This document shows, piece after piece, positions 53,376 to 61,638 of a DNA stretch of 64,000 bases (position 1 is its first letter; every line of letters starts with the position of its first letter). The stretch is taken from NCBI RefSeq assembly GCF_002386445.1, contig NZ_DGIR01000022.1, forward strand, positions 91,663 to 155,662, given 5' to 3'. The notes beneath the pieces are model-generated. The model was given only the letters and a program-made list of their open reading frames with translations. It did no database searches and was not told where the DNA came from. The position numbers were made by a program, and so were the translations under genes. This DNA comes from Pseudomonas sp. UBA4617. GTDB lineage: Bacteria; Pseudomonadota; Gammaproteobacteria; Pseudomonadales; Pseudomonadaceae.

Positions 53376-54047
53376 ATGAGTGATTCCGTAGTCAGCCTCG
53401 GCCAGCCTGAAATCGTAGGGGGGCGCAAGACGCGCAAGAACAACCCCGAGAAAACGCGTGAGGACATCCTTCAGGCCGCGATCAACGAGTTCGTCCAGCA
53501 AGGGCTGGCCGGCGCCCGTGTTGACGCCATCGCCGAGCGCACCGCCACCTCCAAGCGCATGATCTACTACTACTTCGGCAGCAAGGAGCAGCTGTACTGC
53601 GAATGCCTGGTCAAGTTGTACGGGGATATCCGCAAGACCGAGCAAAGCCTGGACCTGGAGTCACTGCCGGCCGAGCAGGCGATACGTCGGCTGGTGGAGT
53701 TCACCTTCGACCACCACGACCGCAACGTCGATTTCGTGCGGATCATCTGTACCGAGAACATTCACTATGGCGAGTACGTGAAGCAGTCGCCGGCAATCCG
53801 CGAGATGAGCAGCCTGGTGCTCGAGGCGCTGGGCAACACACTGCGCCGTGGCGTCGAGGAAGGGGTATTCCGCACCGGCATCGAGGTCATCGACCTGCAT
53901 ATGCTGATGAGTTCGTTCTGCTTCTACCGGGTGTCGAACCGCCATACTTTTGGCGAGATCTTCCAGATCGACCTTTCCTCTGATGAAGTCAAGCAGCGCC
54001 ACAAAGCCATGATCTGTGACGCCGTGCTGCGCTATATCCGCGCCTGA
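53376..54047 (+). CDS. TetR-family transcriptional regulator
   Basis: A 223-residue TetR regulator. The DNA-binding domain is at ~25-75 (TREDILQAAINEFVQQGLAG, VDAIAERTATSKRMIYYYFG, SKEQLYCECLVKLYGDIRKT); the C-terminal ligand domain has HHDRNVDFVRIICTENIHYG. It resembles RutR-like or pyrimidine/aromatic-responsive TetR proteins only loosely. The frame is open at GTG 53370, but ATG 53376 is a reasonable start; both have weak ribosome sites. It is divergent from the sulfonate binding protein/LLM unit, its likely target. No obvious palindrome was spotted in the AT-rich 240-nt gap. Confidence 0.88.
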   Translation: MSDSVVSLGQPEIVGGRKTRKNNPEKTREDILQAAINEFVQQGLAGARVDAIAERTATSKRMIYYYFGSKEQLYCECLVKLYGDIRKTEQSLDLESLPAEQAIRRLVEFTFDHHDRNVDFVRIICTENIHYGEYVKQSPAIREMSSLVLEALGNTLRRGVEEGVFRTGIEVIDLHMLMSSFCFYRVSNRHTFGEIFQIDLSSDEVKQRHKAMICDAVLRYIRA

Positions 54048-54077
54048 GCAGCATTTTCGAGTGGCTTGCGCGGCCCG

Positions 54078-55040
54078 TCATTCGCCCAGACGCTGCTCGC
54101 GCGACGGCGGGTAGCCGAAGTACGCCGCATAGCATTTGCTGAAGTGCGACACCGAGACGAAACCGCAGGCCACGGCCACCTCCATCACCGACAGGTCGGA
54201 GTACTGCAGCAGGCGGCGGCTCTTGGTGATGCGCAACTCCATGTAGTAGCGCCGCGGCGAGGTACCCAGCTGGGCCTGGAACAGGCGGTCGATCTGCCGC
54301 CGCGAGCGCCCGCTATAGGCGGCCAGCTGGTCGAGGCTGAGGGTTTCCTCGAGGTTGTTCTCCATCAGCTCGACGATGGTGCGCAGGTGCAGGCTCATGG
54401 ATTTCTTCGCCCCCGGGCCAACCTGGCGGTAGCGGGCGCCGGAGAACGACAGGATCTCTTCGACGCCTTCGGCCAGGCCGTCGCCATACAGCCGGCGCAC
54501 CAGGCCCAGCATCAGCTCCATGGCGCCATTGGGGCTGGCGGCACTGAGGCGGTCGCGATCGAGGGTGAAGCTGGCCGGGGTGATGCGTGTCTGCGGGCTG
54601 CGTTCACTCAGGCTGGCGCGCTGCTCGGGGTGGATGCTGCAGCCGTAGTCGTCCAGCACTCCGGCGCGGCCAAGGAACCAGGCACCGTTCCACAGGCCAC
54701 CGAGGGCCATGCCGTGGCTGGCGCAATCGTCCAGCAGGCGGTCAAGTTCCGGGTACTTCAGGGGCGTGCGCAAGCCGCCGCAGATTACCAGCAGGTCCAG
54801 TTCTTTCAGCGCCTCGGCAGACACCTCGGTGGCCACCAGCTCCAGCCCCAGGTCGCTGAGCACGCGGTCGCCATCCAGTGACAGCGGGGTGAAGCGGAAG
54901 CTGTCGGCGCGCAGCAGGTTGGCCGTGACCAGCACGTCCATGGCGACGGTGAAGCTGGCCATGGAAAAGTGTTCGAGCAATACGAAATCGACCCGATAGG
55001 GGGCCTGGGCATTGGCGCTGGTGGACTTCAGACGCAGCAT
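54078..55040 (-). CDS. GlxA-family AraC regulator (DJ-1/PfpI-like domain plus HTH)
   Basis: A 320-residue transcriptional activator of the GlxA family. The N-terminal ~190 residues form a class-I glutamine-amidotransferase-like (DJ-1/PfpI) sensor domain (YRVDFVLLEHFSMASFTVAM, KELDLLVICGGLRTP, HGMALGGLWNGAWFLGRAGV), and the C-terminal AraC helix-turn-helix has LSLDQLAAYSGRSRRQIDRL and MEVAVACGFVSVSHFSKCYA. No catalytic cysteine motif is apparent in the sensor. I start it at ATG 55040 because the family begins near YRVDF; the open frame continues to a TTG at 55187. Such regulators control carnitine, choline, arginine and related catabolism; the target here is unknown. Confidence 0.85.
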   Translation of the reverse strand: MLRLKSTSANAQAPYRVDFVLLEHFSMASFTVAMDVLVTANLLRADSFRFTPLSLDGDRVLSDLGLELVATEVSAEALKELDLLVICGGLRTPLKYPELDRLLDDCASHGMALGGLWNGAWFLGRAGVLDDYGCSIHPEQRASLSERSPQTRITPASFTLDRDRLSAASPNGAMELMLGLVRRLYGDGLAEGVEEILSFSGARYRQVGPGAKKSMSLHLRTIVELMENNLEETLSLDQLAAYSGRSRRQIDRLFQAQLGTSPRRYYMELRITKSRRLLQYSDLSVMEVAVACGFVSVSHFSKCYAAYFGYPPSREQRLGE

Positions 55041-55246
55041 GTTGCTGGTACTGGTCTTCTTGCTGAACTGGCGTGGCGTGGGCACTCTGGACTCCGCTAC
55101 CGGGCTGGCCTGGAGAGTGTGGCGGGTGGCCGCGGGAAAGACAATCTCGCAGGTGGTGCTGGCATAATCGAGGTCGTGTTCAGGCAAGCTGCCTGGCCTG
55201 GCCGGTTATCGCCATGCTGATGTTCCCGTCACTGAGGATGCCCTTG

Positions 55247-55717
55247 ATGAAACACGTCGCTGCCCTGTTGCTTTGCCTGGTGCCACTGCTGGCCAATGCC
55301 CTGCAGCCTGGCGAAAATCTCGCGCCGTGGACGTTGCTCGACCAGCACGACCAGGCCTACAGCCTCGATGCCGGCACGCATATCCTGCTGGTAGCCCGCG
55401 ACATGGACGCTGCCAGGCTGGTCAAGGCGGCGTTGGCCGACCAGCCCAAGGGTTACCTGGAAGCGCGCGATGCGGTATTCGTCGCCGACATCCAGCGCAT
55501 GCCGGCGCTGATCAGCAAACTGTTTGCCGTTCCCGCCATGCGCGGCTACCACTACCGGGTGCTGCTCGACCGTGATGGACGGGTAGCCAGCCGTTATACC
55601 GGGCAGGATGGCCAGGTACAGTGGCTGCAACTGGAACAGGGCAGGCTGGTGAGCCAGCAGGCGTTTGCCGATGCGGCAGCGTTGAAGGCGGCGCTGGAGA
55701 CTGCACCACGGCACTGA
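55247..55717 (+). CDS. Exported protein with thioredoxin-like fold
   Basis: A 156-residue protein with a signal peptide (HVAALLLCLVPLLANA) and a domain that looks like a redox-inactive thioredoxin-like fold (GENLAPWTLLDQHDQAYSLD, GTHILLVARDMDAARLVKAA, GYHYRVLLDRDGRVASRYTG). There is no CxxC motif, so it is unlikely to be an oxidoreductase in the usual sense. GAGGA with a ten-base spacing favours ATG 55247 over the ATG nine bases upstream. It is divergent from the GlxA-type gene and precedes a small membrane protein by 105 nt. Function unknown. Confidence 0.75.
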   Translation: MKHVAALLLCLVPLLANALQPGENLAPWTLLDQHDQAYSLDAGTHILLVARDMDAARLVKAALADQPKGYLEARDAVFVADIQRMPALISKLFAVPAMRGYHYRVLLDRDGRVASRYTGQDGQVQWLQLEQGRLVSQQAFADAAALKAALETAPRH

Positions 55718-55822
55718 AACCTGTCTGCGGCGGCCTGGCGCTCGGTAAGCCACAGGCAAATCAATCTGAACCCTTGGCGTCCCCCGCAACCAAAAGCAGT
55801 ACATGCCATTGGGAGGATGCTC

Positions 55823-56035
55823 ATGGAAATCGGAACGATCTGGTTCATCGTCGCCATGCTGGTGATCGTGCTGGAAATCTGGGCCATCTGGCACATCATC
55901 GGCAGTGACCGGCGCGCCGAGCGCAAGATGCTGTGGATTGTGTTCGTGGTCTACGCGCCATTCCCCGGCCTGCTGTTCTGGGCCTGGCGTGGGCCGCGGG
56001 CGGTGAAGGGCAGGGTGGTGCTGGAGGAAAAATAA
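55823..56035 (+). CDS. Small PLDc_N-domain membrane protein
   Basis: A 70-residue protein with two membrane segments (IWFIVAMLVIVLEIWAIWHI and MLWIVFVVYAPFPGLLFWAW) separated by a short basic loop (GSDRRAERK). This is the PLDc_N motif of cardiolipin-synthase N-termini, here as a stand-alone protein. GGGAGG ends six bases before ATG 55823; an ATG at 55817 abuts the ribosome site and is unlikely. A long hairpin directly after the stop may end its transcript. Stand-alone PLDc_N proteins are common and of unknown function. Confidence 0.8.
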   Translation: MEIGTIWFIVAMLVIVLEIWAIWHIIGSDRRAERKMLWIVFVVYAPFPGLLFWAWRGPRAVKGRVVLEEK

Positions 56036-56077
56036 GCTGATCGGCATCAGGCGCGGGGGCGCCTGATGCCGATCAGC
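56036..56077. terminator. Perfect 19-bp inverted repeat after the PLDc_N gene
   Basis: Arms GCTGATCGGCATCAGGCGC (56036-56054) and its exact complement (56059-56077) with a GGGG loop. The stem is unusually long and perfect. No T tract follows on either strand, so termination efficiency is doubtful; it may be a structural or regulatory RNA hairpin. Confidence 0.55.
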
Positions 56078-56217
56078 CTGTAGCAGCCACCGTGCAGACA
56101 CACGCGTGGCTCACGGGTGCCTGCGCCGCGTGCGCAGCGTGCTGTGCATCGCACTTGACCTCTAGTTAACTTAAGGTCTGATACTGCGCCACTCTTTCAA
56201 CTGATCGAGGGCTTATC

Positions 56218-56628
56218 GTGACCCATTCAACCGCGTTCCAGCTGAGCAATCCTGAAGGCTTGTACGACCCCAGCGACAATGCCTATTCCCATGTCGCCGA
56301 GGTCCGGGCCGGCAGCCATCTGCTGTTCATCGCCGGCCAGGGCGGGGAAGACCGCGACGGGCAGTTGTCGCCGCTGTTCGCCGAGCAGGCACGCCAGGCG
56401 CTGGCCAACCTGGAGATAGCCCTAGGCGCGAAAGGTGCCAACCTGGCCCAGGTGTTCAAACTGACGCTGTTGATCGTCGACCATTCGGAAACGCGCCTGC
56501 GTGAGTGGGTCGCCGAGGCTGATAGGGCCTGGGGCCCCCACCCGAAACCGACCTGTACGCTGATACCGGTAGCGCGGCTGGCGCTGGACGGCATGCTGGT
56601 GGAGATCGAGGCGGTGGCAGCGTTGTAG
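56218..56628 (+). CDS. RidA-family protein with intact arginine
   Basis: A 136-residue Rid protein. Unlike the one at 4506-4922 it keeps the arginine in IPVARLALDG (Arg120) that canonical RidA proteins use for imine hydrolysis; LLFIAGQGGEDRDGQL and QALANLEIALGAKGANLAQV are typical. The start is GTG 56218 with GAGGG upstream. It is followed 107 nt later by an EamA transporter gene on the same strand, though these may be separately transcribed. It probably quenches reactive enamines or imines, or acts on an unidentified related substrate. Confidence 0.87.
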   Translation: MTHSTAFQLSNPEGLYDPSDNAYSHVAEVRAGSHLLFIAGQGGEDRDGQLSPLFAEQARQALANLEIALGAKGANLAQVFKLTLLIVDHSETRLREWVAEADRAWGPHPKPTCTLIPVARLALDGMLVEIEAVAAL

Positions 56629-56734
56629 AGCACCCTACGTAGGTGCCGGCAAAGTGAAAGGCTGTTGTATATCGGTGCTGGTCATATCAGCATGTCCGCT
56701 ATAACAACAATTCCTTCTCAGAGGTGACCACACC

Positions 56735-57607
56735 ATGAGCACCGGCACCACCACGCTCTACCACCGCAAGGCCCGGCCCTGGCTGTGGCCCGCACTGTTC
56801 AGCCTGGTGGCCTTTGCCGCCAACTCGGTGTTCTGTCGCCTGGCGCTGAAGGACGGCGCCATCGACCCGGCGTCCTTCACGGTGGTGCGGCTGGCCAGCG
56901 GCACACTGTTCCTGCTGATGTTGATCCGCCTGCGCAAGCCCGCGTTGGCCATGGGCGGCAGTTGGCGAGGCGGCCTGGCCTTGTTTCTCTATGCATTCCT
57001 GTTTTCTGCCGCGTACCTGCAACTGGGCGCCGGCGCTGGTGCGTTGCTGCTGTTCGGTGCAGTGCAGATCACCATGTTCGGTTTCGCCTGGTACACAGGT
57101 GAACGGATCACCGCGCGGATGTTGCTGGGCATGCTGATTGCCTTTGCCGGCCTTTTGCTGCTGCTGTTACCCGGCAGCGCAGCGCCCCCCTTGGCCAGTG
57201 CCTTGCTGATGGCGGCGTCCGGCGTATCCTGGGGGGTGTATTCGCTATTCGGCAAAGGCTCGCCCAGGCCGCTGGCGGACACTGCTGGCAATTTCGCCCG
57301 GAGCCTGCCGTGCCTGGCACTGCTGGCACCGATGTTGTTGCTGGGCAGCGACCTGCACTTGGCCCCGCTGGGTTTGTTGTATGCCCTGGGCTCTGGCGTG
57401 CTGGCATCGGGTGCGGGCTATGCGGTGTGGTATAGCGTGGTCAGGCAGGTCAGTGCACAGCAGGCGGCAACCTTGCAGCTCAGCGTGCCAGTAATCGCTG
57501 CACTGGGCGGGGTTACCTTGATCGGTGAAACGGTGTCTTTGCGCTTGCTCCTAGCGTGCGTCGTCGTACTTGGCGGCATTGCCCTGGCCCTGTTGCGAAA
57601 ACCCTAG
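56735..57607 (+). CDS. EamA/DMT-superfamily transporter
   Basis: A 290-residue drug/metabolite-type carrier with ten membrane segments arranged as two EamA repeats. Recognisable parts are ALFSLVAFAANSVFCRLALK, TVVRLASGTLFLLMLIRLRK, and the second half with LMAASGVSWGVYSLFGKGSP, GSGVLASGAGYAVWYSVVRQ and LSVPVIAALGGVTLIGETVS. It resembles RhaT/YdcZ-like and threonine/homoserine exporters of the superfamily; the substrate is not predictable. The stop overlaps the stop of the convergent TorF-like gene (tag/cta at 57604-57607). Confidence 0.88.
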   Translation: MSTGTTTLYHRKARPWLWPALFSLVAFAANSVFCRLALKDGAIDPASFTVVRLASGTLFLLMLIRLRKPALAMGGSWRGGLALFLYAFLFSAAYLQLGAGAGALLLFGAVQITMFGFAWYTGERITARMLLGMLIAFAGLLLLLLPGSAAPPLASALLMAASGVSWGVYSLFGKGSPRPLADTAGNFARSLPCLALLAPMLLLGSDLHLAPLGLLYALGSGVLASGAGYAVWYSVVRQVSAQQAATLQLSVPVIAALGGVTLIGETVSLRLLLACVVVLGGIALALLRKP

Positions 57608-58323
57608 AAGAACCTGCGCTGCGCCTTCAGCGTGACCATGCTGTCGCAATAGGTGTTGCTGCCAGAATACGCATCGCAAGCGCCACCACTGAGGCTGGAG
57701 TCGCTGTAGATCAGGTCCAGGTCAATGCCAAGCCAGGGCCGGGACAACGCCAACGACCAATCGGAAAAGCCGTTCACCTGGCTGCCATCGCCAAGGGTGA
57801 AGGGCTGGCCCAGGCGGTGATGAGCGAGCTTGGCGGTGAGGTCGACGCCGAACAGCGGCAATTGGCCGAAATCAGCGAACAGCGTGCCGGTGCGATGATC
57901 AGGACTGTCGCGCAGCGCGCCACCGAACCGGCTTCCCAGTACCGACACCCCACCGTACAGGGCATAACTGTCGGGGCCGGCGATGTTTGGCTGGCTATAC
58001 TGGATCAACCCCACTTCGTAGCCCAGGCTGCTGTCGAAGCGTTGCTTGTAGCCGAGGTAACTGTCCAGGCGCAGGGTGGAATCAGCTGACACGCCCATAC
58101 TTGGGGCGTATTGGCCGAGGTACCAGCCACTGGGGTGGCTGAAGTCGAGGCCACCGTGGAATGCACCGATCGGCGTGGGGGAGATCAGCCCTTGGGCCAT
58201 GCTGCGAGAGGGGGTGGTGCCGAGGGTGAAGTCGAATTCGCCCAGTTCGCGTTTGATCTGTTGGGCCAGCAGCACAGGGCAGAACAGCAGTGCCGCACCC
58301 AACAACAGAAGGGGCCTGGTCAT
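57604..58323 (-). CDS. TorF-family putative outer-membrane porin
   Basis: A 239-residue exported beta-barrel protein. A signal peptide (RPLLLLGAALLFCPVLLA) precedes a series of amphipathic strands such as LGEFDFTLGTTPSRSMAQGL, AFHGGLDFSHPSGWYLGQYA, GYEVGLIQYSQPNIAG and LDLIYSDSSLSGGACDAYSG, and the protein ends in a double phenylalanine. The layout, including a C-terminal pair of cysteines (GACDAYSGSNTYCDS), is that of the TorF (TIGR02001-type) family of putative porins. The start is ATG 58323. Substrate unknown; no operon partner. Confidence 0.8.
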   Translation of the reverse strand: MTRPLLLLGAALLFCPVLLAQQIKRELGEFDFTLGTTPSRSMAQGLISPTPIGAFHGGLDFSHPSGWYLGQYAPSMGVSADSTLRLDSYLGYKQRFDSSLGYEVGLIQYSQPNIAGPDSYALYGGVSVLGSRFGGALRDSPDHRTGTLFADFGQLPLFGVDLTAKLAHHRLGQPFTLGDGSQVNGFSDWSLALSRPWLGIDLDLIYSDSSLSGGACDAYSGSNTYCDSMVTLKAQRRFF

Positions 58324-58404
58324 GGTCTCCATCCTGGAAGGCTTGTGCTTGAGCGGTGAAGCATACCGCTGCGCGAGGACGGAGGGAACCTCTGGCGGGC
58401 CCGT

Positions 58405-58656
58405 TCAGCCGTTGCTCGAACCGTCGCGGTCGGCGGCTTCGGTCACCACAGGCAGGCTGCCGGCACGCTGGATCATCCGCCGCTGCTGCTCGTAATCGTC
58501 CAGGGACAGGCCACGCCGTTGCAGCGCTTCGAGTTGCAGCTGGCGGGTTTCTTCGACGCTGTAGGGACGCAGTTCGGGGTGGTTGGCACAGCCGCTGGCG
58601 CTGGCAATCGCAACAGTGGCAAGGGTGGCGGACAGCAGGCGGGCCAGGGTGTTCAT
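58405..58656 (-). CDS. Small lipoprotein
   Basis: An 83-residue lipoprotein. The signal peptide ends in a lipobox with Cys23 (ASASGCANHP), which would be lipidated and anchor it to the inner or outer membrane; the mature part is about 60 residues, largely charged helix (EETRQLQLEALQRRGLSLDD, YEQQRRMIQRA). The residue at +2 after the cysteine is Ala, so outer-membrane sorting is expected. No family recognised and no clear partner; the upstream neighbour is a TorF-like porin. Confidence 0.78.
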   Translation of the reverse strand: MNTLARLLSATLATVAIASASGCANHPELRPYSVEETRQLQLEALQRRGLSLDDYEQQRRMIQRAGSLPVVTEAADRDGSSNG

Positions 58657-58786
58657 CGGGTAGCTCCAGGGACCGGTGTGGTGAAGGTCAAGTCGATGGA
58701 GCCAGGGTATTCGGCCAGGCCATCGGGCAGAAATTGCCGTTCTCGATAGTGACTATCGATGGTTCCTGCGGAACCGGGAGGGCCTG

Positions 58787-59239
58787 ATGGGGCAAGACGA
58801 GCAACCGCGCAGCTGGGGAGTACTGGAGCCGATTGACCGGATTACCAAAGTGATCTTCGGCTGTTGATGGCCATGACTTTCATCGGCTCACTGAGCGTAG
58901 CCACGGCGGGGCGCGAAGATGCCCGGCTGATGCTGATTGCCGCGTTCGGCTGCGACCTGGCCTGGGGCTTGGCCGATGCGGTCATCTACCTGTTGCGCAC
59001 CTGGACCGAGCGTACCCGCAGCCGTACGTTGCTGGGCCCGCATGCAGGCCGGCGAGGGCAGCCTGGCGTTGGATGAGGACGGCCTGGAAGTGGTGCGCAG
59101 CAAAGGGCCGGTACAGGACAATTACAGTTGGCAACCAGGCCGTTGGATAGATTCAAAACCAGCAACCCTCCTCACCCTTGGAGTGCAAAAAGTTTGCGCT
59201 CCATCAGGTGGCCAAAGGCAGTGTCATTGCTACCCTTAA
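58787..59239 (+). pseudogene. Frameshifted, truncated membrane-protein gene
   Basis: An ATG at 58787 opens a protein (MGQDEQPRSWGVLEPIDRIT) that stops after FGC at 58865-58867. One missing base (the C expected in GGC-CTG-TTG) shifts the frame; the sequence continues in the next frame as FIGSLSVATAGREDARLMLI and WGLADAVIYLLRTW, then an extra G near 59034-59036 restores the first frame (RMQAGEGSLALDEDGLEVV). The N-terminal part has a membrane segment and looks like a VIT-type or DUF-class pseudomonad membrane protein. After the second shift the resemblance fades and the reading ends at 59237-59239. I read it as an inactivated, 3'-truncated gene. Confidence 0.7.
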
Positions 59240-59269
59240 GCCACGCGGTCTGACCTGATGGGAGAAGCG

Positions 59270-60739
59270 ATGCGCATGCCATTGTCTGCGGTCTTGTCGG
59301 CGGTCCTGTATCTGAGCGCCATGCCCGGCCTGGTGCTGGCGGAAGACGTACCCGCCCCCGACCCGGCACCCCAGTCCGACACGGCCGCGGCCAAGGACCC
59401 GGTGTTCACCCAGGAGCAACTGGACCAGATGCTCGCGCCTGTCGCCTTGTACCCCGATGCCTTGTTGGCCCAGGTACTGATGGCAGCCACCTACCCGGGG
59501 CAGGTCAGCGAAGCGGTGACCTGGTCCAAGGCCAACCCCAAGGCTTCAGGCGACGATGCGGTCAGGAAAGTGGCGAACCAGCCTTGGGACCCGAGCGTAC
59601 AGGCCTTGGTCGCCTTTCCCCAGGTGCTGGCCACGCTGGGCCAGGACCCGGTCTGGGTGCAGCGCCTGGGTGACGCCTTCCTCGCGCAGCCCGACGATGT
59701 CATGGGCGGTGTGCAGCGCTTGCGTCACCAGGCCCAGGCCGCTGGCAACCTGCGGAGCAACCAGTACCAGAATGTGACCGTCCAGGCGGCACCGGCACCG
59801 GCACCGGCACCGGCACCAGCACCGGCCTCCAGCAGCACCCAGGTGGTCGCGGCCAGCAGTCCGCCCACCACTATCATCATCGAACCGGCCGACCCGCAAG
59901 TGGTGTACGTGCCCAGCTACAACCCGACCACCACCTACGGCACCTGGGCCTACCCGGCCTCGCCACCGCCGTATTATCCGCCACCGCCGATGTACTACCC
60001 CGGTTCCGCGCTGGTTGCCGGCCTGGCCTTCGGTACCGGCGTGGCAATCGTCGCCTCGCTGTGGGGCGACTGCGACTGGGGCAACAATGACATCGACATC
60101 GACGTCAACCGCTACAACAACATCAATGCCAACAACCGCATCACCAACAACCAGAACAAATGGCAGCACAACGCCGCCAACCGCGACGGCGTGCCTTACC
60201 GCGACGCCCGCAGTCGCCAGCAGTATGGTCGCCAGCTCGACGGTGCCAGCCAGCGTGCCGCCTTCCGTGGCGACGATGCACAGCGCGCCCGGGCCCGCGA
60301 CCAAGCGCGCGCCTCCATGGACCGGGCCGGCATCGAACGGCCGGCCACCAGCAACCGCCAGGCACGCCAGCAGATGCGCGAGGCGCAAGCAGGCAATACG
60401 CCTGGCAACCGCATGCAACCCCGGAACGACACCAGGGCAGCCGAGCGTCGTCAGGAAACCCGCAGCACCCAGGCCCGCCAGCAGAACAACCAGGTGAACC
60501 GCAGGCAGGGTGAAGGCCAGGCGCGACAGGTAGCGCAGAACCGGCCTGGCAGCAGCGCCGGTCGGGCCCGCAACAATGCCTTTGATGGCGTGCGTGCGCC
60601 GACGCGCACCAATCTGCAGGCCAGCCGTGGTCGAATCAGCCAGTCGCTCGCCCAGCGGCCGGGCGCCTCGCGTGCCGCCGGGCACACGATCTCCCGGCCC
60701 AGTGCGCCTGTACGTCGCGGGGGAGGAGGCCGTCGATGA
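59270..60739 (+). CDS. DUF3300 exported protein with APAPA linker and basic disordered tail
   Basis: A 489-residue protein. A signal peptide (SAVLSAVLYLSAMPGLVLA) precedes the DUF3300 domain (FTQEQLDQMLAPVALYPDAL, AQVLMAATYPGQVSEAVTWS, QPWDPSVQALVAFPQVLATL, PQVVYVPSYNPTTTYGTWAY). Between them and the tail lies an alternating Ala-Pro linker encoded by six GCACCG-type hexamers (59789-59824). The last ~190 residues are rich in Arg, Gln and Asn and end GGGGRR, suggesting a disordered, nucleic-acid- or surface-binding tail. ATG 59270 has GGAG five bases upstream; the ATG at 59258 is an alternative. Its last four bases overlap the DUF2950 gene. Function unproven. Confidence 0.85.
   Translation: MRMPLSAVLSAVLYLSAMPGLVLAEDVPAPDPAPQSDTAAAKDPVFTQEQLDQMLAPVALYPDALLAQVLMAATYPGQVSEAVTWSKANPKASGDDAVRKVANQPWDPSVQALVAFPQVLATLGQDPVWVQRLGDAFLAQPDDVMGGVQRLRHQAQAAGNLRSNQYQNVTVQAAPAPAPAPAPAPASSSTQVVAASSPPTTIIIEPADPQVVYVPSYNPTTTYGTWAYPASPPPYYPPPPMYYPGSALVAGLAFGTGVAIVASLWGDCDWGNNDIDIDVNRYNNINANNRITNNQNKWQHNAANRDGVPYRDARSRQQYGRQLDGASQRAAFRGDDAQRARARDQARASMDRAGIERPATSNRQARQQMREAQAGNTPGNRMQPRNDTRAAERRQETRSTQARQQNNQVNRRQGEGQARQVAQNRPGSSAGRARNNAFDGVRAPTRTNLQASRGRISQSLAQRPGASRAAGHTISRPSAPVRRGGGGRR
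59789..59824. repeat. In-frame hexanucleotide repeat (GCACCG)6
   Basis: Six tandem 6-nt units, five exact GCACCG and one GCACCA, inside the DUF3300 gene. They encode alternating Ala-Pro. Because units are six bases, expansion or contraction would change linker length without shifting frame. Confidence 0.85.
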
Positions 60740-61617
60740 ACCGTCAACCGATAGCGGCACTGGTAATCGCGGTCGGCATGATCTGGTCAACCCTGGTTGC
60801 GGCGCAGGAAGCCTTCCCGACACCGGAAAAGGCCGTGGACGCCTTCGTTGCGGCGCTGGGCGAAGCGAAACCCGATGAAGCCCGCCTGGCCCAACTGCTG
60901 GGCGATGACTGGCGTATCTACATACCGCGCGGTGGTGTGCAACGCAGTGACGTGGACACCTTCCTCGAGCAGTATCGCGCGCAGCACAGCATCGACAGGA
61001 CGGAGGATGGCAAGGCCGTCCTCGCGGTGGGCAGCGCGCACTGGACCCTGCCTATCCCGCTCACGCAAGGCAGCCAGGGCTGGCGCTTCGACCTCAAGGC
61101 CGGCAGCGCCGAAATCCGCGCGCGGCGCATTGGCCGCAACGAACTGGGGGCCATGCAGTCGCTACTGGCCTACCACGACGCGCAGATGGACTATGCCACC
61201 CAGGACCATAACGGTGACGGCGCCCTGGAGTATGCGCAGAAGATTTTCAGCGAGCCCGGCATGTACTGGGATGATGACGGTGACGGGCAAGTCAGCCCGC
61301 TGGGCCCGCTGTTTGGCCAGGACGTGGTCGGCGACGCCTGGTATGGCTACCACTTCCGCATCCTCGACGGCCAGGGCCCGTCCGCCCCTGGTGGCGCCTA
61401 CAGCTACCTGATCGGCAAGCACATGAGCCGCGGTTTTGCCATGGTCGCCTGGCCGGCGAAGTACGACGACAGCGGGGTGATGAGCTTCATGATCAGCCAT
61501 GACGGCGAGGTGTTCGAGAAAGACCTCGGGCCGAACGGTGACCACCTGGCCAGGCAGATGAAGCGCTTCGACCCGGATGACAGCTGGAAGGTGGTGGAAG
61601 TGCCAGCGGAGGATTGA
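60736..61617 (+). CDS. DUF2950 exported protein
   Basis: A 293-residue exported protein. A signal peptide (IAALVIAVGMIWSTLVAA) is followed by the DUF2950 domain: FPTPEKAVDAFVAALGEAKP, WTLPIPLTQGSQGWRFDLKA, AYHDAQMDYATQDHNGDGAL, PLGPLFGQDVVGDAWYGYHF and a YSYLIGKHMSRGFAMVAWPA core. DHNGDG and DDDGDG look like EF-hand-type calcium loops. Its start overlaps the end of the DUF3300 gene (ATGA), so the two are translated together; this pairing is common in proteobacteria. Activity unknown; periplasmic location inferred from the signal peptide. Confidence 0.9.
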   Translation: MNRQPIAALVIAVGMIWSTLVAAQEAFPTPEKAVDAFVAALGEAKPDEARLAQLLGDDWRIYIPRGGVQRSDVDTFLEQYRAQHSIDRTEDGKAVLAVGSAHWTLPIPLTQGSQGWRFDLKAGSAEIRARRIGRNELGAMQSLLAYHDAQMDYATQDHNGDGALEYAQKIFSEPGMYWDDDGDGQVSPLGPLFGQDVVGDAWYGYHFRILDGQGPSAPGGAYSYLIGKHMSRGFAMVAWPAKYDDSGVMSFMISHDGEVFEKDLGPNGDHLARQMKRFDPDDSWKVVEVPAED

Positions 61618-61638
61618 GCGATCGAGTCCGATGCCAGC

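Noticed and set aside
59789..59824. CRISPR-like repeats
   Set aside because: A coding hexanucleotide tandem array inside one gene with no spacers.
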